Below, piece by piece: positions 8,291-17,558 of a DNA stretch of 64,000 nt. The stretch is from Lewinellaceae bacterium (GTDB lineage Bacteria; Bacteroidota; Bacteroidia; Chitinophagales; Saprospiraceae), in contig JACJYO010000003.1 in NCBI GenBank assembly GCA_020636075.1, positions 62,001-126,000 on the forward strand, given 5' to 3'. Under the pieces are notes generated by a model. The model made no database searches. It saw nothing but the letters and a program-made list of their open reading frames with translations, and had not been told where the DNA came from. The position numbers were made by a program, and so were the translations under genes. The number at the start of each line of letters is the position of its first letter. Within the stretch, counting starts at the first letter, position 1.

Positions 8291-9592
8291 ATGGCTTCGA
8301 ATTTATTTCTGCAAAAAAAATCTGATACAGGTAGTTGGCATGCATGGCGTTTTTGGATCGGCCGGCCTATGCTGTGTTTGTACTTGTTTGCCAGCCTCCT
8401 ATTTGCTCCTGCTTGTGGCGACAGCGGCCAAACCATCAGTCCGGTCCCTAACCTGAAGATCGGGCTTTTGCTCCCAAAATCCGGTGCCGGCCAATCCGTT
8501 GGTGAAAGCAGTGAAGCCGCTGCAAACCGGGCACTTCAGGCGGTAAACAATTATCTCGCATCCACTGGCACTACCCTGAAAGCCGAACTGGTCATCAAGG
8601 ACACCGAGACCAACCCCGACCGGGCACTGGCGCAATTGAAAGCGCTGTATACCGAAGGCGTGCGCCTGGTTGTCGGCCCCTTCGCCAGCGCCAATGCAGC
8701 AGCAGTGCTGGATTACGCCAACCAGAACGGCATCGTTTTGCTGAGCCCCGCCAGCCAGGCGAGCAGCCTCGCTATTCCGGATGACAATCTGTTCCGCCTC
8801 GTGCCCGGCGACGGCAATCAGGCTGCCGCCATGGAAGCCCTGTTTGATCACGACAGTATTGAGGTCGTGATTCCGGTAGTTCGCAACGATGTGTGGGGCG
8901 ACGGTCTGGTTGCCGATGTCACGCAGTTACTCACCCTGGAAGGCAAAACCGTCGTAAATCCCATTTTCTACGACCCCTCATCGCTTGACGCCAGTGCCCT
9001 GGCTGCACAGGCTGCTGCAGCCATTAATACGGTTTTACTGCAAACACCGGCCGCGCAAGTGGGCGTGTATATGCTGAGTTTTGGAGAAGGATCGGCTATT
9101 CTGGAGGCTGCCGCACAAACACCCGATTGCGCCAAAGTGCGCTGGTACGGCAGTTCAGCCTTCGCGAACAATGCCAGTTTGCCGGTGAGCAATCCGGCGG
9201 CTGCTTTTGCGCTGCAACAAAAATTCCGCTGCCCCTCTTTTGCCCCCGATCCTGCGGCTGCCGATTTGTGGCAACCGGTTGATCAGCAACTGGCTATTCA
9301 ACTGGGCCGCCAGCCGGAAGTATTCAGCCTGACCAGCTACGATGCTGTATGGCTCCTGGTTATGGCCTACCGCGCCTGTGCCGACCCGTCTGACATACAG
9401 CAGTTTACTTCCACCTTGACCCAACTGGCGCAAAATTATTACGGGATAACAGGGCGCTGCGCGTTTGACGCCGCCGGCGACCGGAAATTTGCTTCCTTCG
9501 AGTTTTGGGGCATTGCGCTTCCTGGTTCTGAATATACCTGGAAAGCGTTTGGGCATTATACAAACACGACCGGGCAATTGGTGATTTACTGA
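8291..9592 (+). CDS. Periplasmic-binding-protein type 1 lipoprotein (branched-chain amino acid type)
   Basis: 433 residues. A positively charged start and hydrophobic stretch end in FAPAC, with Cys42 as probable lipidation site. The rest matches the Peripla_BP_6 (LivJ-like) fold: KIGLLLPKSGAGQSVGESSE, VRLVVGPFASANAAAVLDYA, VLLSPASQAS, and late FSLTSYDAVWLLVMAY. Such proteins bind amino acids, amides or other small ligands for an ABC importer, or act as sensor domains. No ABC permease or ATPase is adjacent, so it may be an orphan receptor or serve a distant transporter. No direct-repeat operator precedes it. Confidence 0.85.
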   Translation: MASNLFLQKKSDTGSWHAWRFWIGRPMLCLYLFASLLFAPACGDSGQTISPVPNLKIGLLLPKSGAGQSVGESSEAAANRALQAVNNYLASTGTTLKAELVIKDTETNPDRALAQLKALYTEGVRLVVGPFASANAAAVLDYANQNGIVLLSPASQASSLAIPDDNLFRLVPGDGNQAAAMEALFDHDSIEVVIPVVRNDVWGDGLVADVTQLLTLEGKTVVNPIFYDPSSLDASALAAQAAAAINTVLLQTPAAQVGVYMLSFGEGSAILEAAAQTPDCAKVRWYGSSAFANNASLPVSNPAAAFALQQKFRCPSFAPDPAAADLWQPVDQQLAIQLGRQPEVFSLTSYDAVWLLVMAYRACADPSDIQQFTSTLTQLAQNYYGITGRCAFDAAGDRKFASFEFWGIALPGSEYTWKAFGHYTNTTGQLVIY

Positions 9593-9604
9593 TTTTTGGT
9601 TGGC

Positions 9605-9753
9605 CATGTTTCTATACCGGCGTGCGTTGGGTGGTTATAATGGATGAGCGGTCAGACGACTTTGAGTCGTCAGACCGCAGAGTGAACCTCGTCTGACGAC
9701 TCAAAGTCGTCCGACGAGTATAACTTGCCAACGCACGCCGGTAATGAAACATT
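9605..9753. repeat. Nested palindromic element, about 150 bp
   Basis: Outer imperfect arms 9605-9639 and about 9719-9753 share ACCGGCGTGCGTTGG as inverted copies. Inside are two smaller hairpins built on the same GACGACT/AGTCGTC stem at 9650-9680 and 9690-9718. No gene inside. It resembles a MITE or REP cluster. The remaining 300 bases up to 10061 show nothing I can identify. Confidence 0.55.
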
Positions 9754-10061
9754 GTTATCGTGTATTGGGTCGAAGATGGTTTTATATTCGGAAGAAAATT
9801 TTTTGTAAAAACTGGCGGCGGCCAGGCTATTGTCGGCGTGACGGCGAGTCGAATTTCCTTTCAACCTCCACCAAAATAGCCGCAACTAAAAGCTTGGGTT
9901 AAAATTCAAGGGCTCAACCACGGTCCATCGCCCTTTCTTTTCGCCCTTACTTTTCTACGCTTGACTCTTGCCATGCTACGCTTGGCAGCCTTTATTCTGC
10001 GCTCTCAGGTTCCCTGCCCACAATTTTGCCCCATTGTTCAACAAGAAAATCCTTTTTGGAA

Positions 10062-11123
10062 ATGAAAACCTTTTTCAGGATCTCCCTTATTACTACACTC
10101 ACCCTAGCGCTCGCCGGAGGAACCATCTGGACGCTTTTTGCCAAACGCGAGCACGCCCGGCAAGAGGCGGACGCTGCCTTGAAAACCGTCGCCACGGCGG
10201 TAAAAGTTATAACCGTGGAAACCAGCACCGTAGCCTATTCGCTCGACGCTGTAGGCAAAGCCGAGCCATCTGCAGAAGCCGCCATCATCGCTGAAAACCC
10301 GGGGCGCATCACCGAATTGTATATGCGCGAAGGCGCTACTGTTACGCGCGGCCATATCGTGGCTGAAACGGATGCCCAGCTACACCGTATTTCGCTCGAA
10401 GCCGCCGAATCGTCGCTGCGACAGGCCGAGCGCACCCTGACGCGTCTCGAAAAACTGAAAGCCGAAAACAATGTCACCGAAGCGGAATGGGAAAACGCCG
10501 TTTACACGGTAGAGCAAGCCCGTGCCAACGTCGCCACCTGCAAGGAACGCATCGAGGATTCCAAAATACTTGCACCCATCAGCGGAGTAGTGACTAAACG
10601 GAATGTGGAGCAAGGCTCGGTCATCCAACCGGGCCAATCGCTCGCGCAATTGACCAACGTTGCTGAGCTCAAAATTGCCGTGCCGCTACCCGAACAGGAC
10701 ATCACCAAAATCAAAAACGGCCAATTGGTGCAAGTCACTTTCGACGCATTGCCGGGTAAAACGACTTCGGGTCGTGTGTTCAACATTGCTGTAGTTGCCG
10801 ATGAAGCCGGGCGTTTTGATGTGGAAGTCGCCGTGTCAAACACTTCCGGTCAAATTCGTTCCGGCATGAGCGCCCGTGTCCAATTCAGCGGCACTGCACG
10901 CAAAAACGTCGTGACAATTCCTAAAACAGCTTTGATCAGTCTTGCCGCCACACCTTCCGTCTTCATTATCAATACCGAAGGCAAAGCGGAACTCCGCGCC
11001 ATTGAAGTCGGCAGCTCGGTTGGCAGAGACCTGATTGAAGTGCACGCCGGCCTTCAGAGCGGCGATCGCCTTGTAGTGAAAGGCCAGGACAATCTGGAGG
11101 ATGGCGATTCGCCGAATTTTTAA
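10062..11123 (+). CDS. RND efflux periplasmic adaptor (membrane fusion protein)
   Basis: 353 residues from ATG 10062 (MKTFFRISL). N-terminal hydrophobic anchor or signal, then barrel-sandwich lipoyl half (AEPSAEAAIIAENPGRITEL), a coiled-coil hairpin (about residues 105-155, ASLRQAER, LEKLKAENNV), second lipoyl half (LAPISGVVTKRNVEQGSVI), beta-barrel and membrane-proximal domain. Couples the inner-membrane pump to the outer-membrane channel. The downstream pump gene starts 242 nt later, separated by a palindromic repeat, and is probably co-transcribed. Substrate likely organic or amphiphilic compounds, judged from the pump type. Confidence 0.9.
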   Translation: MKTFFRISLITTLTLALAGGTIWTLFAKREHARQEADAALKTVATAVKVITVETSTVAYSLDAVGKAEPSAEAAIIAENPGRITELYMREGATVTRGHIVAETDAQLHRISLEAAESSLRQAERTLTRLEKLKAENNVTEAEWENAVYTVEQARANVATCKERIEDSKILAPISGVVTKRNVEQGSVIQPGQSLAQLTNVAELKIAVPLPEQDITKIKNGQLVQVTFDALPGKTTSGRVFNIAVVADEAGRFDVEVAVSNTSGQIRSGMSARVQFSGTARKNVVTIPKTALISLAATPSVFIINTEGKAELRAIEVGSSVGRDLIEVHAGLQSGDRLVVKGQDNLEDGDSPNF

Positions 11124-11151
11124 ATCACATTTTTTTCTAGCGTAGCGGGAG

Positions 11152-11302
11152 TTGTTTCAAAAGGGTTCCTCGCGAAAAACGCGATAATTTTTTCACCGCG
11201 AAGGCGCAAAGACGCGGAAAATCATTCTTGGCGTCTTTGCGCCTTCGCGGTGAAAAAGAATAATCTACAACGGGAAATTCTCGGCAAAGACTTTTGAAAC
11301 AA
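11152..11302. repeat. Nested palindrome between adaptor and pump genes
   Basis: A perfect 27-nt inverted repeat with arms 11189-11215 and 11231-11257, rich in GCGAAGGCGCAAAGACGC, is enclosed by outer arms TTGTTTCAAAAG (11152-11163) and CTTTTGAAACAA (11291-11302). The inner sequence type is one I recognise as widespread in environmental bacterial genomes. It lies inside an efflux operon and could attenuate transcription or stabilise mRNA. Confidence 0.65.
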
Positions 11303-11365
11303 TCCCAGTAAAAACCCGCGCACCCCCAACACCCGAATTCAACAATTTAAAAACACCTTTCAGTA

Positions 11366-14300
11366 ATGTCACTCACAGAATTATCCATAAAAAAGCCGGT
11401 AATAGTACTTGTCGGTTTTCTCGTATTGTGTCTGTTCGGCCTGTTCGGCTACACGCAACTGCGATACGAATTGCTCCCAAAATTCAATACTTTTTTCACC
11501 ACTATCACCACCATTTACCCTGGCGCTTCGCCGGAGGAGATTGAAACGTCGCTCACAAAACCCATCGAAGAAACGGTAGCGCTGACCGACGGTATCAAGC
11601 ACATTACGGGTACTTCGTCGGAAGGCGTCAGCACCATTTTCATCGAATATGAGTCGGGCACGGATGCTGATGAAGCCTTCGAGGAAGCGCAACGTCAGGT
11701 CAACGCTATCTTGTCCGATTTGCCTGAAAACGCCAAAACGCCCGTGCTATCGAAATTAAATGCGAACGAATTGCCAATTCTTCGCATTTCCGCTACAGCC
11801 AATATCACCGGCACCGAATTTGGCGAATTGCTCAGCGAAACGATCAAAACGCGCCTCACGCAAATCAAAGGCGTAGGTGAGGTGGAATTCATTGGCCTGG
11901 AAGAACGCGAAATTCAGGTGGAACTCGACGCACAACGCATGGAGCTGCGCGGCGTGTCGGCCCTGCAAGTCGTGAAGGCTTTGAGTCAGGCTAACCTCAA
12001 CGTACCGGCCGGCAACATGGATAATCCTTCTGGCAGCACCGCCGTCACGATAAAGGGTAAAGCCCCGGCCATCGAATCCTTGAACGAAGTGGTAGTAACT
12101 ACCTCGCCTTCGGGCGACCAGGTGAAACTTGCCGAAGTCGCGACGCTGCGCGACGACAAAATGCCGCCAGAAAAAGCCAACCGTTTGGACGGCAAAAGCG
12201 CCGTCGGCATTTCCGTGAAAAAGCAAACGGAGGCCAACTCTTTGGATGTCAGCCAAAAAATGCGCCTGGAACTGGCGGCATTGGAAGAAGAATTTGCCGG
12301 CAAAGGTTTGCAATTCGACATCGCGCAAGACAGCAGTGAATTTACCGTAGCTGCCAACGAAGCCGTTCAGATGGATTTGCTGCTGGCGATCTTGCTGGTG
12401 GCGCTCGTGATGCTGGTGTTTTTGCACAGCCTGCGCAACGCCTTCATTGTGCTGGTCGCCATTCCCGCATCGCTGGTATCCACGTTTATTTTCATGTACG
12501 CCTTCGGATTCTCGCTCAATATGATGACCCTCCTGGCAATGTCGCTTGTGGTCGGCATATTGGTGGACGACGCGATTGTAGTTTTAGAGAACATTCATCG
12601 CCATCTGGAAATGGGCAAAAGCTCCTTCCGCGCCGCCGCAGATGGCCGCAATGAAATTGGCTTCACGGCAATGGCAATCACGATGGTAGACGTGGTGGTG
12701 TTTCTGCCGCTCGTTTTCGTGGAAGGCATCTCGGGCGACATCGTGCGCGAATTTGCAGGCGTAATCGTTGTTTCCACCTTGCTGTCGCTGCTCGTTTGTT
12801 TTACCCTGACACCAATGATGGCCGCCCGTTTTTCCAAACACGAAAAACCCGGCCGTTTCGGAAATTGGTTCGAGCGCCAGTTTGCAGCATTGGAAAATGC
12901 CTACGGTTTGCTGCTTGCAGGTTCGCTTCGGCACAGGCGCTGGGTACAACTCGGTGTGATTTCCCTGTTCATCGCCGCCATGGCTTTACCGGGCAACGGC
13001 TTCGTCGGCAGTGAGTTCGTGCCTTCGATGGACAAAGGCGAAATCGCGCTGACGGTGCAAATGCCCGCCGCCGTCACGCTCGCCGAGACCGATCGCGCCG
13101 CTCAGAATTTAGAAAAAGAATTGCAGGCCACAATGCCGGAGATTCGCAAGATGTTCACGTATGTTGGTTCGGCAGGAGAAACCTTCGGCCCTGCGCAAAC
13201 GACCAATTTTGAACTGAACATCACGTTTTCGCCAAAAGAGGAACGCACGAAAAGCATTACGGATTTGGCGCAGGAAGCAAAATTCAAAGCCTTGAAAATC
13301 CCCGGTGCAACCGTCAAATCTTCGCCCATCAACCTCTTCGGACAAGCCGACGACGCGCCGATCCAACTAGCCTTGCTGGGCGACAACCGCGATTCCGTTC
13401 GCCTCGCTGCCAAACGCGTATCGGAAGTTTTGTCTCAAATTTCCGGCGCATCGGATCTGCGTTTGTCTTCTCAAAAATGCAAACCGGAGATCCGCATCGA
13501 GCCGATGCACGATAAACTCGCCGAACACGGCCTCACGACCGAAGACATCGGCATGGCAACGCGCGTTGCGCTCTCCGGCAACGACGATCTGGAAATCAAA
13601 CTCGGCGACTCGGAAATACCTTTGCGCATCCGCCTGCGCTCAGACGACGTGCAAAACCTCGACGACATCGAGCGCCTCACCCTGACCAATCGCTATGGCA
13701 AACCCGTAGCGCTCAAACAGGTAGCGCATATCAGCGAGGGCTTCGCGTCGGCTTCGCTCGAACGCAAGGAGCGCAATGTTTCTACCACCGTCTATGCGCA
13801 GGCCGTCGGGCGGCCCAGCGGCGACATCGGCAAAGAGTTTAAGGAGAAAATCGCCCGTATGTCGCTGCACGGTTGCAAAATTCAATACCTCGGCGACCTT
13901 GCCAATCAGGAAGAATCCTTTGGTTCCATGGCGCTGGCTTTGCTGGCAGGGATCGTACTGATGTACCTGGTCATGGTAGCGCTCTACGAGTCCTGGTCGT
14001 CGCCGTTCATTGTATTGTTTTCTATACCCGTCGCCCTCGTCGGCGCCATGCTCGCGCTCGCGCTTTCGGGCGAAACGATGAATATCTTCTCCATTTTCGG
14101 CATCATCATGATGACGGGGTTGGTGGCGAAAAATGCCATTTTGCTTGTAGACAGAACCAATGATAACCGAAAACGGGGAGTGAATGCCTTCGATGCACTC
14201 ATCGAATCGGGTAAATCCCGTCTGCGTCCCATTTTGATGACGACCCTCGCCATGGTGATTGGCATGTTGCCTATCGCTATCGGGCATGGTCTCGGCGGCG

Positions 14301-15844
14301 AACTCAAACGCGGTCTCGGTTGGGCGCTCATCGGCGGTCTGAGCAGTTCGATGTTCCTCACGCTCGTGCTCGTACCGACGATTTATTACGATTTTGAAAA
14401 ACTCAAAACCTGGTTTTCCAAAATTTTCAAATCCAATCGCTATGATGATTCTGATGCGCTAACTGCCGAGGATTTCATGGCTGAAAAAAATGTGGCTAAA
14501 AATGTTGCGACGGCTGTAGTGATCGGGTTAATCACCCTGAGCAATTCAGGTGTTGTTTCAGCACAAAACAGCCAGGAACTTTCGATGGAACAAGCCGTTG
14601 AGTTGGTGAAAACCAACAACCTCCTGCTCCGCGCCAGCCGTTTGGAAATTGAAAAATCGCGTTTGAAAGGAAAGGAAATCAAGGCACAAAAACTGCCGAC
14701 AGTTGCGCTGGAAACACAGTTGCAGCACAATATCGAGTCGCCGGTGATCTTTATGCCGAATTTTCAAATTGACCCGGCGACAGGTGAATTTACGACCGGC
14801 GACGAGTACAACGCCATTCGTGCTTACGACAAAAATGTCTATTCGGCCAACCTTACGGCAAGCATGCCTTTGTTCAGCCGCTCCATCAAGGCAGCGGCAG
14901 CAGTGGCAGACGCCGAAGCAGTGGCAAACGAGGCCGATTTGATATTCGAGACGAGTGATAAAGTGTTTGAGGTCAAAAAGTTGTACTTGCAAATTCTGAT
15001 TGCTGAAGAGCAGCATCGGCTCGCCCTGGCTTCGCTCAACCGTGCCAAAGAAACGCTGGTAGACACGCGCGGCCTTTGGAAAAACGGCGCGGCGCTCGAC
15101 CTCGACACGCTGAAGGCCTTTGTCACTGTGCAAAACCTGACGCCCAACGTATCGAGAAGTGAAAAGACAGCCTTGCTGCTCAAACAGACACTTGCGGCTA
15201 TCCTGGATTTGCCTGCGGCGGACCTTGTTTTGACCGACAAGTTGGAATTTAAAAATTACGAACGCGCGGAATCTGCCGTGTTGCTGGCTGAAATAGCGTA
15301 TTCCCAACGGCCAGAGTTCCTGCAAATTGCAGCCCAAACCACGGTGCTCGACGCGACAACACAACTGCAAAAGGCAAATTACCAGCCCACGCTCACCGCT
15401 TTCTCGCAAGGCGGTTACAATGCACAGTCGTCGAATATCGAAGCCTGGAACGCCAGTTGGGTCGGCTCGGCTTTTACAGGTTTGAAACTGAAAGTGCCAA
15501 TTTTCTCGCCAACCATCAAGCCCGCGTTGCAACAATTAGAGGTGTCGCGCCGGCAGTTGTCGTTGCAAAAGAACTACTTGCAACGGATGGTCGTCACTGA
15601 AATCGAATCGGCAACCATTAACCTGCGCGATGCTCGCGAGCGCTTGGAAAACCAAAATGCCAACATTGCCGCGGGCGAACGTAGTCTCTCGCTTACCAAG
15701 TCGCGCTGGAAAACGGGCCTTTCCAAACTCTCCGACGTGTCGGATGCAGAGCTGGCGCTAAACCAGACACAGACAAATCAATTGCAGGCAATGTACGACT
15801 ACCTGGTCGCAGGTATTGAATTGGAAAAAGCATTAGGAAAGTAA
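11366..15844 (+). CDS. RND efflux pump fused to a TolC-type outer-membrane channel
   Basis: 1492 residues in one frame. Residues 1-1030 are a complete AcrB-like RND permease: TM1 start MSLTELSIKKP, VDDAIVVLEN with D401/D402 as the proton-relay pair, and GLVAKNAILLVD in the later TM bundle. Residues 1038-1492 are an outer-membrane efflux protein (TolC/OEP): ELSMEQAVELVKTNN, long coiled-coil helices, and DAELALNQTQTNQLQAMYDYLVAGIELEKA. Between them, M1038 begins a signal-peptide-like stretch (VVIGLITLSNSGVVSAQ), so the channel may be cleaved off or started internally; GAGG-like purines precede that ATG. With the adaptor upstream this is a complete tripartite pump. RND-OMF fusions are known in Bacteroidota, mostly for CusA/CzcA types. 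Confidence 0.92.
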   Translation: MSLTELSIKKPVIVLVGFLVLCLFGLFGYTQLRYELLPKFNTFFTTITTIYPGASPEEIETSLTKPIEETVALTDGIKHITGTSSEGVSTIFIEYESGTDADEAFEEAQRQVNAILSDLPENAKTPVLSKLNANELPILRISATANITGTEFGELLSETIKTRLTQIKGVGEVEFIGLEEREIQVELDAQRMELRGVSALQVVKALSQANLNVPAGNMDNPSGSTAVTIKGKAPAIESLNEVVVTTSPSGDQVKLAEVATLRDDKMPPEKANRLDGKSAVGISVKKQTEANSLDVSQKMRLELAALEEEFAGKGLQFDIAQDSSEFTVAANEAVQMDLLLAILLVALVMLVFLHSLRNAFIVLVAIPASLVSTFIFMYAFGFSLNMMTLLAMSLVVGILVDDAIVVLENIHRHLEMGKSSFRAAADGRNEIGFTAMAITMVDVVVFLPLVFVEGISGDIVREFAGVIVVSTLLSLLVCFTLTPMMAARFSKHEKPGRFGNWFERQFAALENAYGLLLAGSLRHRRWVQLGVISLFIAAMALPGNGFVGSEFVPSMDKGEIALTVQMPAAVTLAETDRAAQNLEKELQATMPEIRKMFTYVGSAGETFGPAQTTNFELNITFSPKEERTKSITDLAQEAKFKALKIPGATVKSSPINLFGQADDAPIQLALLGDNRDSVRLAAKRVSEVLSQISGASDLRLSSQKCKPEIRIEPMHDKLAEHGLTTEDIGMATRVALSGNDDLEIKLGDSEIPLRIRLRSDDVQNLDDIERLTLTNRYGKPVALKQVAHISEGFASASLERKERNVSTTVYAQAVGRPSGDIGKEFKEKIARMSLHGCKIQYLGDLANQEESFGSMALALLAGIVLMYLVMVALYESWSSPFIVLFSIPVALVGAMLALALSGETMNIFSIFGIIMMTGLVAKNAILLVDRTNDNRKRGVNAFDALIESGKSRLRPILMTTLAMVIGMLPIAIGHGLGGELKRGLGWALIGGLSSSMFLTLVLVPTIYYDFEKLKTWFSKIFKSNRYDDSDALTAEDFMAEKNVAKNVATAVVIGLITLSNSGVVSAQNSQELSMEQAVELVKTNNLLLRASRLEIEKSRLKGKEIKAQKLPTVALETQLQHNIESPVIFMPNFQIDPATGEFTTGDEYNAIRAYDKNVYSANLTASMPLFSRSIKAAAAVADAEAVANEADLIFETSDKVFEVKKLYLQILIAEEQHRLALASLNRAKETLVDTRGLWKNGAALDLDTLKAFVTVQNLTPNVSRSEKTALLLKQTLAAILDLPAADLVLTDKLEFKNYERAESAVLLAEIAYSQRPEFLQIAAQTTVLDATTQLQKANYQPTLTAFSQGGYNAQSSNIEAWNASWVGSAFTGLKLKVPIFSPTIKPALQQLEVSRRQLSLQKNYLQRMVVTEIESATINLRDARERLENQNANIAAGERSLSLTKSRWKTGLSKLSDVSDAELALNQTQTNQLQAMYDYLVAGIELEKALGK

Positions 15845-15865
15845 CATTGGAAAAAGGTGTTTCAC

Positions 15866-15950
15866 GATTGAGGGGTTGAGATTGTTGAGGTATTAAGATT
15901 CAAGGTTTTCGAACCTTCTCAATATCCTCAATATCTCAACCTTCTCAATC
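15866..15950. repeat. Long palindrome downstream of the pump gene
   Basis: Arms GATTGAG...TTGAGAT at 15866 onward and ATCTCAAC...CTCAATC ending at 15950 pair with few mismatches, centre near 15912 (AAGGTTTTCGAACCTT). Could be a terminator for the efflux operon or a mobile palindrome; a related palindrome occurs at 16514-16608. Confidence 0.6.
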
Positions 15951-15967
15951 GAACGCTGCACGAGGCC

Positions 15968-16472
15968 GCTTGGTGAAAACACGGTTTCTTAACTTCATAA
16001 CATTACCACACCATGCCACTTTTAAAAAAAGGCTCTAAGGCCTACAGCATTTTTTACCTTAAATGCCCGTGTTGCCACAAGGGCGAGACTTTTGAGACAA
16101 GCAGTTGGTCGCTGGTAAAGCCCGTCGAAATGCTCCAGCGCTGCCCCAAGTGTAACCTCAATTATTACCCCGAGCCGGGCTACTACTATGGCGCCATGTT
16201 CATTTCCTACATCTGGACGGGGTGGTTTTGCCTACTGTTTATCGCATTTTTTCACTGGTTCTTAGGCTGGAGCCAAATGGCTTCTTTCGGCCTGCTCATT
16301 ACTTTTTTGGCCCTGAATTTTATTTACATTTTTCGCATATCGAGGCTCATGTGGCTCAATATTAATGTAAAATACGACCCAGAGGCCACCTTAAAATTTG
16401 GGAAAAATGCGTACGAACCGCTTAAAACCCATTCGCCATGATTTTCCGCCTCACGTGGTGTTTTCACCAAGC
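15968..16472. repeat. 15-bp inverted repeats flanking the DUF983 gene
   Basis: GCTTGGTGAAAACAC at 15968-15982 recurs inverted at 16458-16472, bracketing the DUF983 gene. Outside both lie similar stretches beginning GTAACATTG (15841 and about 16484) followed by AAAGGTGTTT-like sequence, as direct repeats. Confidence 0.55.
16013..16441 (+). CDS. DUF983 family membrane protein
   Basis: 142 residues. N-terminal zinc-ribbon-like cysteines CPCCHKG (residues 19-25) and CPKC (about 46-49), then PEPGYYYGAMFISY, the family signature, followed by two transmembrane segments (about 65-85 and 90-110). DUF983 proteins are widespread small membrane proteins of unknown function. The gene stands alone between inverted repeats, 170 nt after the pump gene and 180 nt before the hydrolase. 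Confidence 0.85.
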   Translation: MPLLKKGSKAYSIFYLKCPCCHKGETFETSSWSLVKPVEMLQRCPKCNLNYYPEPGYYYGAMFISYIWTGWFCLLFIAFFHWFLGWSQMASFGLLITFLALNFIYIFRISRLMWLNINVKYDPEATLKFGKNAYEPLKTHSP

Positions 16473-16513
16473 AGGGCGGGAAAGTAACATTGAACAAAGG
16501 TGTTTTATTAGTA

Positions 16514-16608
16514 GGTTGAGGAGGGTTTAGAATGGTTGAGAAAAGTTTGGAGATTTTTCAAAAACTAAATGCTCTAAACCATCTAAACTCCCTCAATTTA
16601 TCTCAACC
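16514..16608. repeat. Palindrome upstream of the hydrolase gene
   Basis: Arms beginning GGTTGAG at 16514 and ending CTCAACC at 16608, with inner GGGTTTAGA / CTAAACTCCC pairing. Related in composition to the palindrome at 15866-15950. It ends 15 nt before the start codon at 16624. Confidence 0.5.
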
Positions 16609-16623
16609 AAAACATTCAAAATC

Positions 16624-17520
16624 ATGGAAATAAAAAGAAAATCGTTTTTCAAAAACCCGATACCGGACAAGCAATGGTTTGAAAACTGGGTGTCCGAACT
16701 GGAACAGGCTAACGGCAGGCGGTACACCCGCCTGGAAGTGCACACCGCACTGGGTAAAACCCACATTTGGGGTCTGAACATAGAGGTCGACCACATCGAA
16801 ACTCTCATCATTTTTCCCGGGGCCCGTACGACGGCTTTGTTCTGGGATTTTAACAGGGGACTGGACAACCTGAACGGGCGCTTCAAAATCTACCTCGTGG
16901 AAACCAACGGGTTGCCTAACCTGAGTGATGGTGATACGCCCGATATCCATTCGCTCAACTACGGCAAATGGGCGGCAGAAGTGTTGGATCAGCTGCATGT
17001 TGAACGCGCATTCATCGCTGGCGCTTCTTTCGGCGGGCTAATTTGCATGAAGTTGGCTATCGTTGCTCCTTCGCGCATCAAAGCTGCTTTTTTACTCAAC
17101 CCCGGTTGTCTGCAGCACTTTTCGCTTTCGTTTAAAAACCTGTATTACAACCTGCTGGCGATTCTTTTTCCCAGTCCTAAAAACGTGACCAAATTTTTGG
17201 ATAACGCTGTTTTTTGCAAACCGAACCACCAATTGCCGGACGTTTATCAAAAACTGATTTCTGACTACGAGATCTTCGCCTTAACCCGATACAAAGACAA
17301 CACGCAAAAGCCTTACTATATGAGCGACGAATTGAAAGCGGTAAAGGCAGATACTATTTTGTTCGTGGGAAATAAGGACTTATTGTTTCCTTATAAAAAA
17401 TCAATAGAAAATGCCGAAGCAAAAATCGGCTCGCTGAAAAGAGTTATTGTATTTGAAAACGTTGGGCATGGGATAGAAACCTACGACGAAGCGCTGAAAG
17501 CGATAGGGTATTTTCAGTGA
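16624..17520 (+). CDS. Alpha/beta-hydrolase fold protein
   Basis: 298 residues. GASFGGL around residue 138 is the nucleophile elbow (G-x-S-x-G with Ser); TILFVGNKDLLFPY supplies the likely acid residue and NVGHGIET the catalytic His. An extra helical cap lies between about 155 and 230. No signal peptide, so cytoplasmic. Possibly an esterase or peptidase; substrate unknown. The stop at 17518-17520 overlaps a possible ATG at 17517 of the kinase ORF, though a better kinase start lies at 17559. Likely co-transcribed with the kinases and the LytTR regulator. Confidence 0.85.
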   Translation: MEIKRKSFFKNPIPDKQWFENWVSELEQANGRRYTRLEVHTALGKTHIWGLNIEVDHIETLIIFPGARTTALFWDFNRGLDNLNGRFKIYLVETNGLPNLSDGDTPDIHSLNYGKWAAEVLDQLHVERAFIAGASFGGLICMKLAIVAPSRIKAAFLLNPGCLQHFSLSFKNLYYNLLAILFPSPKNVTKFLDNAVFCKPNHQLPDVYQKLISDYEIFALTRYKDNTQKPYYMSDELKAVKADTILFVGNKDLLFPYKKSIENAEAKIGSLKRVIVFENVGHGIETYDEALKAIGYFQ

Positions 17521-17558
17521 GCGCACATTTTTTCTTCCCACTGAAGTATTTTTATAGC

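Noticed and set aside
14558..15535. Long minus-strand ORF opposite the pump gene
   Set aside because: It lies antisense to the TolC part of a clear gene and shows no family features.
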